From: Blattamonas nauphoetae
Lineage: Eukaryota > Preaxostyla > Oxymonadida
Length of the DNA: 64,000 nt
Direction of reading: 5' to 3'
NCBI GenBank assembly: GCA_033064195.1
Contig: JARBJD010000004.1
Span: 372,001-436,000, forward strand
Part shown: positions 1 to 9,507 of the stretch, in pieces
Numbering within the stretch: position 1 is the first letter of the stretch
How the letters are laid out: each line of letters opens with the position of its first letter
Position numbers and translations under genes: made by a program
Notes under the pieces: model-generated
Database searches by the model: none
What the model was told of the DNA's origin: nothing
Seen by the model: only the letters and a program-made list of their open reading frames with translations

Positions 1-2
1 AT

Positions 3-2783
3 GGTTTGGATTCTCTTTTTCCGATTCATCACTTTATTCAGGATCCATTGGAGAGGATTGTTGGTTTGATTAAAATGTTCACAAATCGGACTCGTTCTGA
101 AATGGATGATGAGGAAAACCATTCCATGAATCTTCTGTCTCAATGTCTCCAACACACTGCCACATTCTTGAATGGTGTGTCATTTTCGATCATTCCTCAC
201 TCTTTTTTGTCTTCCTCAGCTCATCCCAACCTCATCGACTCGTTTCTCAGAACTCTCGTTCTCTCTTCTTCCCCCTCAAACACTCTCTTCCGTCACGATC
301 GACATCTCAACCTCATCTCCACACTCAGCCAGTCTTCCTCTCCTTTCTTCACCGAACTCACCACTCAAATCCTCGCCACAACATTCTCTCTCCGCAATCT
401 CCTCTCAACTCGCTCGTTCACCGACCCTGCCAGCTCCTTCATCCGCTTAGCCAGCACAAACCCTGCCTTCTTCCATCACATCGTCGAGAAGGACGCTGAC
501 TACATTTTGGACTTCGCCCTTTCGACTGCTTTGCGAACAGTTCGGGTTGTGTCTGACGAACCATCAGAACCACGCTGTCTCGATTTTGGGAGAGCGACTC
601 AGAATTGGGTTGTGTTGCTCAAAGCGATGGCAGAAGTGAAGTTGGATCTGAAACTGTACGACAACAAAGGCAACTCCATCCCGTCGAATCTTCTCACTCT
701 CCTCGTTCTCTCCGCTGCGAGCACCAACGACGAGCTGTCGAGTGCTGCTGTGTCTGTCTTCTTGAGACAGTTTGGCCTGTCCACCCCACACACCAGGGCC
801 CTCCTCTTCGCAACCTCAACGACCTTCCCCCTCAGCAATGCATTCACTCCTCGACATCCTCAGGTGTTGGGAGATTTAGACCACTTGAAAGGTCCTTGTC
901 AATCGATTTGTGCTGAAGCAGGTCGTTGCGTTGAGATCCAGTCTCGTTCTGAAAACTTGGTTGTAGATAGAAACCTTGAATTCGCGAAAAGGATTGGGAT
1001 TCATTTCGCTGGTTGTCTTGTGAACTCCCTTCACTCGACCACAGCCCTCCCACACCACTTCCACTTCATCTTTCACGAACTGTGCAAATTAGCACACAAG
1101 CCAAGCGTGTGGAACGACACAAACCATCCATCTGCACTTCCTGCACTGACAACAATAGCAGCGATCGAACTCAGACTCGCCTTCCGCTTTCACTATAGTG
1201 AACAGGATCTAAGTCACGCAATCGAGGAGAGAAGAGACACCACATGTGTCCATCTCTTCCCATTTCTTGAACCAGAATCACAAGCGCAATTTCTGTTGCC
1301 ATTCTTCACGTTCAACCGGTCAAAGAGGAACCCATTCCACAAATCTTTCGAAAGAACGGTGGAATGTTTGATCGAGATGGCGACAGTGGATTCATACAAC
1401 ACTCCCATCACTCTCCTGAAAAGATTGAAGTCAGTTGCAGAGCTGCTCTCGTCCATTGATCCTGAGAATAAGTCAATCGAACGGTATCCCAAACATAAAT
1501 CATCATTCGAGAACTTACTTGTTTACAAGCTGAAGACAGCTGAGGGCGAGGAGAGATGGAAGCTTCTCACGCAGTTGGCTGTTGTTGCGAGGGACACTCC
1601 CGATTTTGCGGAAGAGTTGATGAAAACAGAGAACGACACACAAGCCCTTCTCATCTTGTCTGTTCGCACCATCCGCTCCACTCCACGCGTTCACTTCAGT
1701 CCCAACGAGAATCCTGACGCATTCAGCCGGATCATCGAGTTGGCTGGTCGTGTGGACAATCTTCCGTTGGTCGCAGCTGCCATGGGCCACATCGGCGATG
1801 CAATGGCGACTCTCAAACTTCCACCTGTCGTCGGCATGTTATTTCAAGTCGAACCAAAAAAGGAGCTGCCATCGATTGTCTTAAGAAATCTTTCCTCAAT
1901 GGCTGCTCGTTGTCGGGAAGGAGTGGAGGAGGGGTGTGTTGTGGGGAAGGATGAGATGACATCGCAGATTGTCATGTCGTGCTTGAAAGTCTTTCGATTT
2001 TTGATGAATTTCGAATTGTTTGACCCAACACCATTCGTGGACTCTCTCGCCTCTCTCGCAGTCACAACAGATCTCACTCTTCTTGGCTCCATCCTGATCG
2101 TTCTGCAGAAGATCGAAGAAAGAACACGAAACACGACAACACCTTTCTCGATCTCCACAACCATCGTTCCTTTCAGAAACAACTGCCAATCATCCGTCAC
2201 CCAACAACCACTCCCGTCCATCGTCTCCTCCATCCTTCTTTCTGCCAGTCTCGACTCACCACAACCTCTCTCTCCACGACATCACGCTTTCCCACCGAAT
2301 CCAGGATTTGGACGCCATTCTCAAACAGATGAGCCACTTTCACCATCTCAAGTTCTTCAGGGTCTTGAGAAGAACCTGATTTCCGAAATCGCAAATGAAA
2401 CAGCGGAGAATGTCTGTCTCATTCTGGAGGGGAAAAGAGCTCGATTCTCACGAATTCAGACAGTTCATGACTCATCTGAAGCAACTCTTGATCAGAAGGA
2501 TGAAATCACAACACCGCAACAGCTCTTTATCGCTCTCCACACAATACTCCTTCCGAACGACACAAAATCGATCCCCACTTCCACATTTCTTCCTCTCGCT
2601 CCCTTTTTCACTCGAATTCTCAGAATTGTCGTTCCTTCGTCAACTGATCGAATCTGCAGGCATGGGATCCGATCAGACCGATCTCACCCTTTTTCGATCT
2701 CACCTCCTGCTTTCTTTCAATTCGCCTCTAAAAGCTTTTCAAAATACGTTTTTTCACAAATTTCTTTATCAAAACTGAAATGA
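3..2783 (+). CDS. Large helical protein, 5' end cut by window edge
   Basis: The frame is open from the first codon in the window (position 3) to a stop at 2781-2783, so the true start lies outside. I do not recognise the product. It is about 925 residues, rich in Leu, Ser and Thr, with regularly spaced amphipathic helices and no membrane segment. This suggests a HEAT/armadillo-like solenoid, which is inference from composition only. The 3' third is unclear. From about 2265 to 2380 another frame reads as plausible helical protein, and from about 2395 to 2778 a third frame does (hydrophobic and charged alternation, ending at 2778). The long frame becomes Pro/Ser-rich there. Short introns like those proposed for genes further right, or early decay, would explain this. 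The coding nature is likely; the C-terminus is not settled. Confidence 0.6.
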   Translation, partial: GLDSLFPIHHFIQDPLERIVGLIKMFTNRTRSEMDDEENHSMNLLSQCLQHTATFLNGVSFSIIPHSFLSSSAHPNLIDSFLRTLVLSSSPSNTLFRHDRHLNLISTLSQSSSPFFTELTTQILATTFSLRNLLSTRSFTDPASSFIRLASTNPAFFHHIVEKDADYILDFALSTALRTVRVVSDEPSEPRCLDFGRATQNWVVLLKAMAEVKLDLKLYDNKGNSIPSNLLTLLVLSAASTNDELSSAAVSVFLRQFGLSTPHTRALLFATSTTFPLSNAFTPRHPQVLGDLDHLKGPCQSICAEAGRCVEIQSRSENLVVDRNLEFAKRIGIHFAGCLVNSLHSTTALPHHFHFIFHELCKLAHKPSVWNDTNHPSALPALTTIAAIELRLAFRFHYSEQDLSHAIEERRDTTCVHLFPFLEPESQAQFLLPFFTFNRSKRNPFHKSFERTVECLIEMATVDSYNTPITLLKRLKSVAELLSSIDPENKSIERYPKHKSSFENLLVYKLKTAEGEERWKLLTQLAVVARDTPDFAEELMKTENDTQALLILSVRTIRSTPRVHFSPNENPDAFSRIIELAGRVDNLPLVAAAMGHIGDAMATLKLPPVVGMLFQVEPKKELPSIVLRNLSSMAARCREGVEEGCVVGKDEMTSQIVMSCLKVFRFLMNFELFDPTPFVDSLASLAVTTDLTLLGSILIVLQKIEERTRNTTTPFSISTTIVPFRNNCQSSVTQQPLPSIVSSILLSASLDSPQPLSPRHHAFPPNPGFGRHSQTDEPLSPSQVLQGLEKNLISEIANETAENVCLILEGKRARFSRIQTVHDSSEATLDQKDEITTPQQLFIALHTILLPNDTKSIPTSTFLPLAPFFTRILRIVVPSSTDRICRHGIRSDRSHPFSISPPAFFQFASKSFSKYVFSQISLSKLK

Positions 2784-3186
2784 AGAATCAGAAAGTGAAG
2801 TCAAAACAAGCCCATTGATGCTGTTGGATACTCCTGATCGGAGTCTGAATCACAAATTCAAAGAGGATAAACGTGAGTTAAGAGAAGGAAAGGCTCCGAT
2901 TACACGTTTTTGTTGGAAATGAGTTCAGCTGGAATGAGTTACGGACTGTTTCAAGTTTTGAACAGGGAAAGACGCGTCATCAAGCCGTTTTCGCGGTAAT
3001 AAGAGAGAAGGGAAGTCATTAGAGGTGAAGTGGAATCATTTTGGACATGAAATATTCTAAAATCAGAGAGAAAAAATATGAAAAGTTGGAGAAATAGATA
3101 CGCTTAAATAGGAGACTGATCTCACCCAAAAATCTCATCGTGAGATCAAAAGATCTCACGATAAGCTTAAAAGTACTCACGCCTCC
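2784..3186. other. Intergenic, no gene seen
   Basis: About 400 bases between the end of the first gene and the left edge of the DIRS-like element. It is AT-rich with only short ORFs. I see no RNA gene or repeat beyond short near-palindromic stretches around 3120-3165 (a repeated ATCTCACGAT-like word). Confidence 0.5.
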
Positions 3187-3194
3187 CAACCCTG

Positions 3195-3645
3195 GGCAAT
3201 AGGTTACTTTAAGGGACTGACTAAAACTAACTCTAGTAGTCCTAAAAGCATTCCGAGGCATGTTTTCTTCATAGAGATATGTCACTAGGATTCAGGAGAA
3301 AGATCGCCTCCTTTGAAGAAACAATAAAATTTAGGGTCGGATCAAAACCTCTAATCTGAAATGGAAGTTCATCAGAACTTTTTAGCTCCCCTAGAAAGTT
3401 GAATAATCTATTTTTGAGTGACTAGGTGGTCACTAAATCCTAATTTATGTCCTAACGACAGAGAACCAGACACTTCACTTTTTTGATCACTCTCCAGTGA
3501 TCGACGAGTTATGGCTTCCTCCACTCGAGATGAAGATAGATTGAGTATATTTCCTGTGAATTGAGTCAAATTAAGCTAATTAATGAGGGTATTCTTCTAA
3601 TTATCTCCTATCTCTTCTCGTGAAGTGATCATCCCTTTGTTACTC
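3195..3645. repeat. Left inverted-repeat region of the DIRS-like element
   Basis: It holds the left terminal inverted repeat (3194-3220) and a 160-base block (3485-3645) whose reverse complement is found in two pieces near the right end (7783-7830 and 7990-8113). The sequence between them is AT-rich and non-coding. Such split inverted repeats are a family trait of DIRS elements and serve as templates for the circular intermediate. Confidence 0.75.
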
Positions 3646-3674
3646 CTTGAATTGTAGTCAACATAGTTTTCTCG

Positions 3675-4907
3675 ATGATACCATCTCCTAGGGTGATTTC
3701 ATGGCCTCCAGATGCCACTCTTTTACACCAAAGTGTTCAAAGGATGTTCAATATGCGGACAGAATGGGCTTATGCCTTGCAAGCGATGCAAATGAATGAC
3801 GACGGAAAACTCCTCGAATACGAACATTTCCGGGTCCCCGAGGGATCAGAGAGGATCCTTGGAGCTCTATTCCACATCTGCAGAGGTCTGGTCAACGAGG
3901 TAGACCTTCTGACGCAACAAAACTCGAACGAATGGCTCGGGCTTGCTCCACCAGAAACAACTTGGCCGATGGCAGGATCTCTACTTTATCCGGCTCGACA
4001 ACCACCACCGACCACTACATTCCGACGATCGATGTCCCCGGCACCTTCGGGCTCCATAGGCCGAGTAACTCCGCCGATGTTTCAGAATTTGCAGCACGCG
4101 GCAACTTTGCAGTGGGACACTGCTGACGTTCAGCCACGAAGTATTCTTCGTCCAACGGCTGGGAGACAAGATGAAGACCAAGATATGGAGGAGGATCGGG
4201 TATTAGACGAAAGCGCAGAAGAGAAGCTGCTGGATATGATTGATCGGCTCCCTGACTTTGAATGGGATTCTAGCGATGAAGATGAGGTTCGAGAACGTGT
4301 GAAGGAAGCCAAGGATCTGTACGACGGCTACCCGGATCTGATCGCAGAAGAGGGGTTTGATCAACGTCTCGCGCCCCTCAATTCGACTCTTCTAAGAATT
4401 GAAGTAGAGACGAATCATCTCATCACGATGGGGCTGGGAGCCTTGTCCAGGCCGGAGACAGATGGTAACGACAGGCGGTCGTTACATCTCATGACTCAAA
4501 AAGCGGGTGAGCTTGCCCACCGGCTCAACAGAGCGCGTATCTCGCATATCCTGAAGGTCCACGCGAGACCTTTGCTTGATCGGAGGAAGGCGGATTCGCT
4601 GTCGAAACAAAGGGCGATGCTGGTATCCCTCCAGGAGGAAACAAAAAGACGAGACCTCGCAAGGAGGCAGACGTTTTTTCGCAGGGGCCCCAACCAGGGG
4701 CGTTACTTTCAACACAATTCCTTCTCGGGGGCTCAGAGGGAAAGACAGTTCAACCAACCGGTTCCAACCCAGGCTGGTCAACGATACGCTCGCCCAACGT
4801 CGCCAGGTCGTCAGTTCGGGCAGCAGGCCTCCCATCAAAATCGTTCGAGGCCAAAAGGCTTCCAACCACAGCCAACGCCAAAATTCCAGCGCCGCTCGCA
4901 GTATTAG
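3675..4907 (+). CDS. DIRS-like ORF1 (Gag/capsid-like)
   Basis: A 410-residue ORF from an ATG at 3675. The middle is acidic (Asp/Glu-rich around residues 165-230). The C-terminal ~90 residues are rich in Arg, Gln, Pro and Phe, a basic tail typical of nucleic-acid-binding Gag-like proteins of DIRS and related retroelements. I see no CCHC zinc knuckle. The assignment rests on position upstream of the reverse transcriptase and on composition, not on a recognised domain. It is part of the retroelement, not a host gene. Confidence 0.6.
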   Translation: MIPSPRVISWPPDATLLHQSVQRMFNMRTEWAYALQAMQMNDDGKLLEYEHFRVPEGSERILGALFHICRGLVNEVDLLTQQNSNEWLGLAPPETTWPMAGSLLYPARQPPPTTTFRRSMSPAPSGSIGRVTPPMFQNLQHAATLQWDTADVQPRSILRPTAGRQDEDQDMEEDRVLDESAEEKLLDMIDRLPDFEWDSSDEDEVRERVKEAKDLYDGYPDLIAEEGFDQRLAPLNSTLLRIEVETNHLITMGLGALSRPETDGNDRRSLHLMTQKAGELAHRLNRARISHILKVHARPLLDRRKADSLSKQRAMLVSLQEETKRRDLARRQTFFRRGPNQGRYFQHNSFSGAQRERQFNQPVPTQAGQRYARPTSPGRQFGQQASHQNRSRPKGFQPQPTPKFQRRSQY

Positions 4908-5008
4908 ATGGGCACGAACCGAAGGAGGACGGTCCAGTCCCTCCAACAGCGAAGATAGATCAGGAAGGTGGAATTGGGGGAAAGGTCGGTCGGCATTGGG
5001 AGAGCTGG

Positions 5009-6874
5009 GTGAGATTTGGGATGGGAGAGGACATGAGAGACGGATGGAGGATCGAATGGAACTCGAGGGGCCCGCCGGCAACTATTGGGCACCCCTTCGA
5101 GTTGAACCTTGCGAAGGCGGAGAAGATTGGACTGAAGGAAACGATAGGGATGGAATTAAAAGAGGGCATCATTCAAGAAGTGGAAAGAGAAGACGTGAAA
5201 TGCTGGAACGCGACCTTCGTCATACGGAAGAAGGACGGCTCCTGGCGGCGCATCCTAGATTGCCGCCGTGTGAACGAGCACGTCGCACATCATCATTTCA
5301 AGATGGACAACAATTCGACCGTGGCACAACTTCTGTTCGACGGCGCTTGGATGACAAGCGTCGACTTAACTCAGGCCTACACCCATATTCCACTCCACAT
5401 TCAAGATCAGCCGTACTTCGGCTTCGTAGTGGGGGGAAGGTATTTCATCCAGCGGACTCTATGTTTCGGGTTAGCATCTGCTCCCCGTCTGTTTACAAAG
5501 ATTCTCAGGCCAGTGGTGGCCCTGTTTCGCCCACTGTTCTCGATAGTCGTGTACTTGGACGATTTTCTTTTGATTCACAAGTCAGAGAGCGAGGGAAGTT
5601 CAAACACACAGGCGGTGATACATCTGCTGTCGCAACTAGGCTTTACAGTAAACGAAGGGAAGTCACATCTAGTTCCCACACAAAGAATAGAGTATCTCGG
5701 TTTCGTCTGGGACTCCGTCGTGAACAGTGTCAGCGTTGGAAAAGACAAGATTCGGGGAATGAGAGAGCTTGTGAGAGAGAGGCTGAGACAAGATCAGAAG
5801 GGGGGACACTGTCGGGTTCGGACGATCGCCTCAATGGTGGGAAAATTACAGTCAATCGGGTTTGTGGACCCGCTTGCCTTCTTCAACACAAGGCACCTCT
5901 CAAGCTGGAAGGACAATATCGTCCAAGAAGGAGGATGGGGCAGTGGAGGAACACTAGCGCCGTCAGCGGTCCAGGAAATGAGGTGGTGGATGTCCAGATT
6001 GGGTCGTCCGATCGAACGTTCGCTCAAGATGTTCAACCAGACGGTCAGTATGACCACCGACGCAAGCAGCTTGGGAGTCGGGGTCGTTTGGTCAAGAGGA
6101 GGCATCCAGGAAGCTTGGCAAGTCCACTTCAACGAGGAAGAGAGTGCCTGGTCGAGCAACAGGAGAGAGGCTTTTGCAATCGTGCGAGGGTTTGTGGAAG
6201 GAGCCAAAAGGGGACTGATCAGAGAGGGAGACGATGTTTTAGTCTTGTCGGACAACCAAGTTGCGGTAGCGAACATAAACAGGCGCTCGTCGGCCTTGTC
6301 CCTCGTCGATCTTTTTGTCCATCTGTTCGAGGCAGCAGGCGCCATCAACTGTCGGCTCTGGGCCGAGTACATTCCTGGCGAAGAGAACACAGTCGCAGAC
6401 AGGCTTTCTCGGATCCGAGACGCAACCGATTATTCACTGAAACGAGAAGGGTTCAACAAACTCGTGGACCACTTCCAGATCACGCCGTCGGTGGATGCGT
6501 TTGCCACAGCGAGCAACAGACAAGTCGAAAGGTATTGGAGTCTGGCTTGGGAGAAGGAATCGGCCGGGACGAACGCCCTCCTTCAGGATTGGACGAGGGA
6601 ACACTGTGTGTACGCCTTCCCGCCGGTTCCACTTGTTCCAAGGATTGTGCGGAAATTGATAGACCAACCGACAACGATGATCCTGGTCGTTCCCGATTGG
6701 ACCACACTGTTGGGCAGGGAGGAGATCGAAAAGATGTCGTCGAGATCGTTGCACCTGGGAAGAACGGCGGAGATAACAGTGGAGGGGGTTGGAATGCAAG
6801 CAGCGGGGAGCGGCCGTCCACCAGGAACGCTGAAAGCATTCTTGGTGGAGAAATTTGGGAAGGGTTGGCACTAG
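5009..6874 (+). CDS. DIRS-like reverse transcriptase / RNase H
   Basis: A 621-residue frame; an ATG lies at 5021, although such ORFs are often reached by read-through. RT motifs are visible in order: RKKDGSWRRILDCRRVNEHV (palm start), SVDLTQAYTHIPL (first catalytic Asp), GLASAPRLFTK and the YLDDFLLIHKS catalytic box (YxDD type). RNase H follows with TTDASSLGVGVVW and VLSDNQVAVANINRRS. A C-terminal block with DAFATASNRQVERYWS and YAFPPVPLVPRIVRKL matches the extra region found after RNase H in DIRS-group elements. It belongs to the retroelement and overlaps the recombinase ORF by about 20 bases. Confidence 0.9.
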   Translation: MRFGMGEDMRDGWRIEWNSRGPPATIGHPFELNLAKAEKIGLKETIGMELKEGIIQEVEREDVKCWNATFVIRKKDGSWRRILDCRRVNEHVAHHHFKMDNNSTVAQLLFDGAWMTSVDLTQAYTHIPLHIQDQPYFGFVVGGRYFIQRTLCFGLASAPRLFTKILRPVVALFRPLFSIVVYLDDFLLIHKSESEGSSNTQAVIHLLSQLGFTVNEGKSHLVPTQRIEYLGFVWDSVVNSVSVGKDKIRGMRELVRERLRQDQKGGHCRVRTIASMVGKLQSIGFVDPLAFFNTRHLSSWKDNIVQEGGWGSGGTLAPSAVQEMRWWMSRLGRPIERSLKMFNQTVSMTTDASSLGVGVVWSRGGIQEAWQVHFNEEESAWSSNRREAFAIVRGFVEGAKRGLIREGDDVLVLSDNQVAVANINRRSSALSLVDLFVHLFEAAGAINCRLWAEYIPGEENTVADRLSRIRDATDYSLKREGFNKLVDHFQITPSVDAFATASNRQVERYWSLAWEKESAGTNALLQDWTREHCVYAFPPVPLVPRIVRKLIDQPTTMILVVPDWTTLLGREEIEKMSSRSLHLGRTAEITVEGVGMQAAGSGRPPGTLKAFLVEKFGKGWH

Positions 6875-7750
6875 AGAGAGGGATCAATCAGCGGACGTTG
6901 TTTTGATGTTATCTGGATTCAGCGAATCAACAAAACGGCAATATGCTGGGGCCATCAGGCGATGGATTCAACACGCAAACTCGGTCGGAAGAGATTGGAG
7001 GGACATGGGTCAGGTTGAGGTGGCCAACTTTATTACAGAATGGTCAATTAGAACAAGCTCATCGAGCTCGGCTGGGGGTGCAAGAAGTGCTCTATCTTTT
7101 CTGTCGCAACTACTGGATCAAGGACCAGTGGGGGAGGCGCTGGTCGTGAAACAAACGATGAAGGGCATCCGACGAGTGCACGTTCCGAAGAGCAGGTACA
7201 AAGAAATATTTGACGCGGAATTAGTCGAGAATGAAGTTCGGAGGATGTGGAACCCTGAGTACGAACTGAAGGAGACCGAGATTGATGCAGCGGTTGCCAC
7301 GCTCCTCGTCCTTCAGCATGGAGTGCGCTTTACGGAAATAGCTCAGATACAAAGGGAAACAATGTTTATCAATGCGGAGGATGAAAGCTTAGTGGTAAGA
7401 ATGCAGCTAAAGACGGATGAGGAGGTGAGAGATCATGTTTTGAATGAAGCGAACTTACAAGAAGGATTGAGAGTCGCGGATTGGATTGGACAGCTGGATC
7501 GAAAGATGGGAATTGATTGGGAGGGCAATTAGTCGGAGGGGGAGATCTCAGGACGGAGAGGGACATCAGAAGGTTGGTTGGGCAGCTGATGAAGGCAGCC
7601 GGGATCGACACAAATGAATACACGCCGTATTCTCTAAAGCATGCGGGAATTGCCAAGAGGAAGCAGAGGGATGGGACATGGGCAGCCTCGCGAAAGGGGT
7701 GAGGCTATCAAAAAATTCAAAGGTCATGGAAAAACACTACATCAAACCTA
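6855..7750 (+). pseudogene. DIRS-like tyrosine recombinase (fossil, broken)
   Basis: The N-terminal part resembles the core-binding domain of tyrosine recombinases (STKRQYAGAIRRW, then a helical bundle). The catalytic half shows an Arg box within LLVLQHGVRFTEIAQIQ, and downstream a SLKHAGIAKRK stretch and a terminal EKHYIKPI with the expected catalytic Tyr. This identifies the element as a YR retrotransposon rather than an LTR type. The reading frame is interrupted, so the copy is treated as a fossil with about one or two breaks. Confidence 0.75.
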
Positions 7751-8283
7751 TCGAGGATCCCAACAAACTCAATCTATCTTCATCTCGAGTGGAGGAAGCC
7801 ATAACTCGTCGATCACTGGAGAGTGATCTCGAGTATGGTTCCGAAATGAGAGATGAAGATAGAGAAAGACCACCACCCACCCCCACAACTAGAAAACAGA
7901 AAAAGAAGAAGAAAAAAGGCAAGAAAGGAGAACTTTTATATCCTAAGCCACACAAGACGTTATTTCATCAGGCAGAACGCTCCCAACAGAGTAACAAAGG
8001 GATGATCACTTCACGAGAAGAGATAGGAGATAATTAGAAGAATAACCTCATTAATTAGCTTAATTTGACTCAATTCACAGGAAATATACTCAATCTATCT
8101 TCATCTCTCATTTCGGAACCATACTCGAGATCAACACATTTCCAACTCTTTTATTTCTAGAGAAAACTCAATTATCTGTTCTCTACTTCCACAAAGGCTT
8201 CGAATTTCCTAGAAAATCTCTAGAATATCCTCTTAGAATCGGTATTTGACCAGTCCCTTAAAGTTACTTATTGCCCAACCCTG
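7751..8283. repeat. Right inverted-repeat region of the DIRS-like element
   Basis: It contains the reverse complements of the left blocks: about 7783-7830 pairs with 3485-3532 and 7990-8113 pairs with about 3522-3645. The right terminal inverted repeat is at 8250-8276. The blocks are separated by about 160 bases of Lys/Pro-coding-like low-complexity DNA (7840-7990). Confidence 0.7.
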
Positions 8284-8487
8284 CGAATCTGTGTTCTTCC
8301 ACAGCAAACCGAACCATCACAACTCGCGAATGTGTTCGTCTCTCTTTTGCTGTCTCTCATCCACTCATCAACTCCATCCACCCTCTCCACCCCTCCTCTC
8401 ACCTCTCTTCTCTCTCTCCTCTCCATCGCTTTTGTTCGCATAGACGCCCATTCATCATCTCCAGGATATCACATTGACTTCACCAAA

Positions 8488-9111
8488 ATGTTCGATCTTC
8501 AAGAGAATCGGTCCAACCCGAACGTGAAGCAAGTTGTGCATGCTCTGTCTGAGGAAGGGATGGAGGACAGAAGCGACATCTCTCGTGACACGTTCTCATT
8601 CGTCTTTCTGAACAAATGGAAAGGAGCAAACGTCCGTGCCATCTTCGAACGGATTGGAGCCGATCGTTTCTTCCCAAGACTTCATCAAGGTCCAGCCCCA
8701 TTTTACCGGTTTCTCAATCATCAACTTCCCCCACCCCATCTCCCTCATCTCACCCCATTCGATCGTCATCGCATTGAGCCACTTCTTGACAATCACAGGC
8801 CAACGGTTGGTGACATTCCTGATTTTCCTCGGTTTCATGATTTCGACAGATTTGGTGATGATATTCCGCCATTTGACGGTAGCCCATTCGTTGATGATCG
8901 ACTTTCCATCGACGATTCTGATGACTTCTCGCTCCTCACGGATGATTCATCTATTCACCTTGTATTTTCTGAGTCTGAAGATGATCTCCTTCCATTTGAA
9001 TTCTTCGATTTTCAACCTCAACATCAGCCTGAAATAGATGAACAGCCACCACCAACGAATCCTGAACAAACTACTCCTGGGGGAACCTCTGGGGAACGCA
9101 GCTCGTCGTAG
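8488..9111 (+). CDS. Small acidic, Pro/Phe-rich protein, unknown
   Basis: From the first in-frame ATG (8488) the frame gives 207 residues. I do not recognise it. The first ~70 residues are mixed charged. From about residue 75 the protein is rich in Asp, Phe, Pro and His, with repeated DD and FDR/FDD words, and it ends in a Pro/Thr/Gly tail. The frame is open upstream of 8488 into the right end of the DIRS-like element (about 8290-8487, Leu/Ser-rich), so the element may have removed or replaced the original 5' end. A second frame (8636-9037) is also open and hydrophobic, which lowers confidence. Confidence 0.4.
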   Translation: MFDLQENRSNPNVKQVVHALSEEGMEDRSDISRDTFSFVFLNKWKGANVRAIFERIGADRFFPRLHQGPAPFYRFLNHQLPPPHLPHLTPFDRHRIEPLLDNHRPTVGDIPDFPRFHDFDRFGDDIPPFDGSPFVDDRLSIDDSDDFSLLTDDSSIHLVFSESEDDLLPFEFFDFQPQHQPEIDEQPPPTNPEQTTPGGTSGERSSS

Positions 9112-9507
9112 CCAATGAGACGAATAGTTAACTGAAACTGTGTTGATAGAGTGTCCCACTTCACATTCTTCTCTCATTCAGCATGGTTTGTCAATCAGTT
9201 TGGTCAGTGAATGCAAGTCATTCACTGTGATTCGGTGCTACAGAGCAGATCACGCGAATTCGCCACATCATCTTCAACAACACACTCAGAAAACAAAGCA
9301 AGCACAGAATTACATTTCAAAATGAAGTGGAAGCCGTGTTGAGATTAGAATCAAGAATCTTAGCGAGTGAGTCCAAATGAATGGTCTTCATTTTGAAGAC
9401 GATGGTTGAAGTGGAAGTAGCTTCGTGTTGAGTGTTGTGAAAATCGTATGCCTTCTTCAATCGTGTCGTTGGCCTTTTCAAGTTGTCAGTGCTGGTTTTG
9501 CTGCCTT
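9112..9507. other. Intergenic between convergent genes
   Basis: Space between the stop of the acidic ORF and the stop of the first family A gene, which is transcribed toward it. No ORF, RNA gene or repeat is supported. It is presumably the two 3' untranslated regions. Confidence 0.5.

Larger units (their letters stand above)
3187..8283 (+). mobile_element. DIRS-like tyrosine-recombinase retrotransposon (fossil)
   Basis: A retroelement of about 5.1 kb with three successive ORFs: a capsid-like ORF1, a reverse transcriptase/RNase H ORF and a tyrosine recombinase ORF. There is no integrase and there are no LTRs. The ends are inverted: the ~26 bases starting at 3194 (GGGCAATA...TTTAAGGGACTG) recur reverse-complemented at 8250-8276. 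Longer internal inverted matches pair 3485-3645 with two blocks at about 7783-7830 and 7990-8113, like the internal complementary regions of DIRS elements. The 8-mer CAACCCTG lies at both outer edges (3187-3194 and 8276-8283) in direct orientation. ORF1 and the RT ORF are open over their usual length, but the recombinase looks broken, with about one or two breaks overall. Divergence between the end repeats suggests an old rather than very recent copy. Confidence 0.85.

Noticed and set aside
4576-6906. 776-codon plus-strand ORF overlapping the reverse transcriptase
   Set aside because: Arg/Gly/Ser-rich shadow of the RT frame without motifs.
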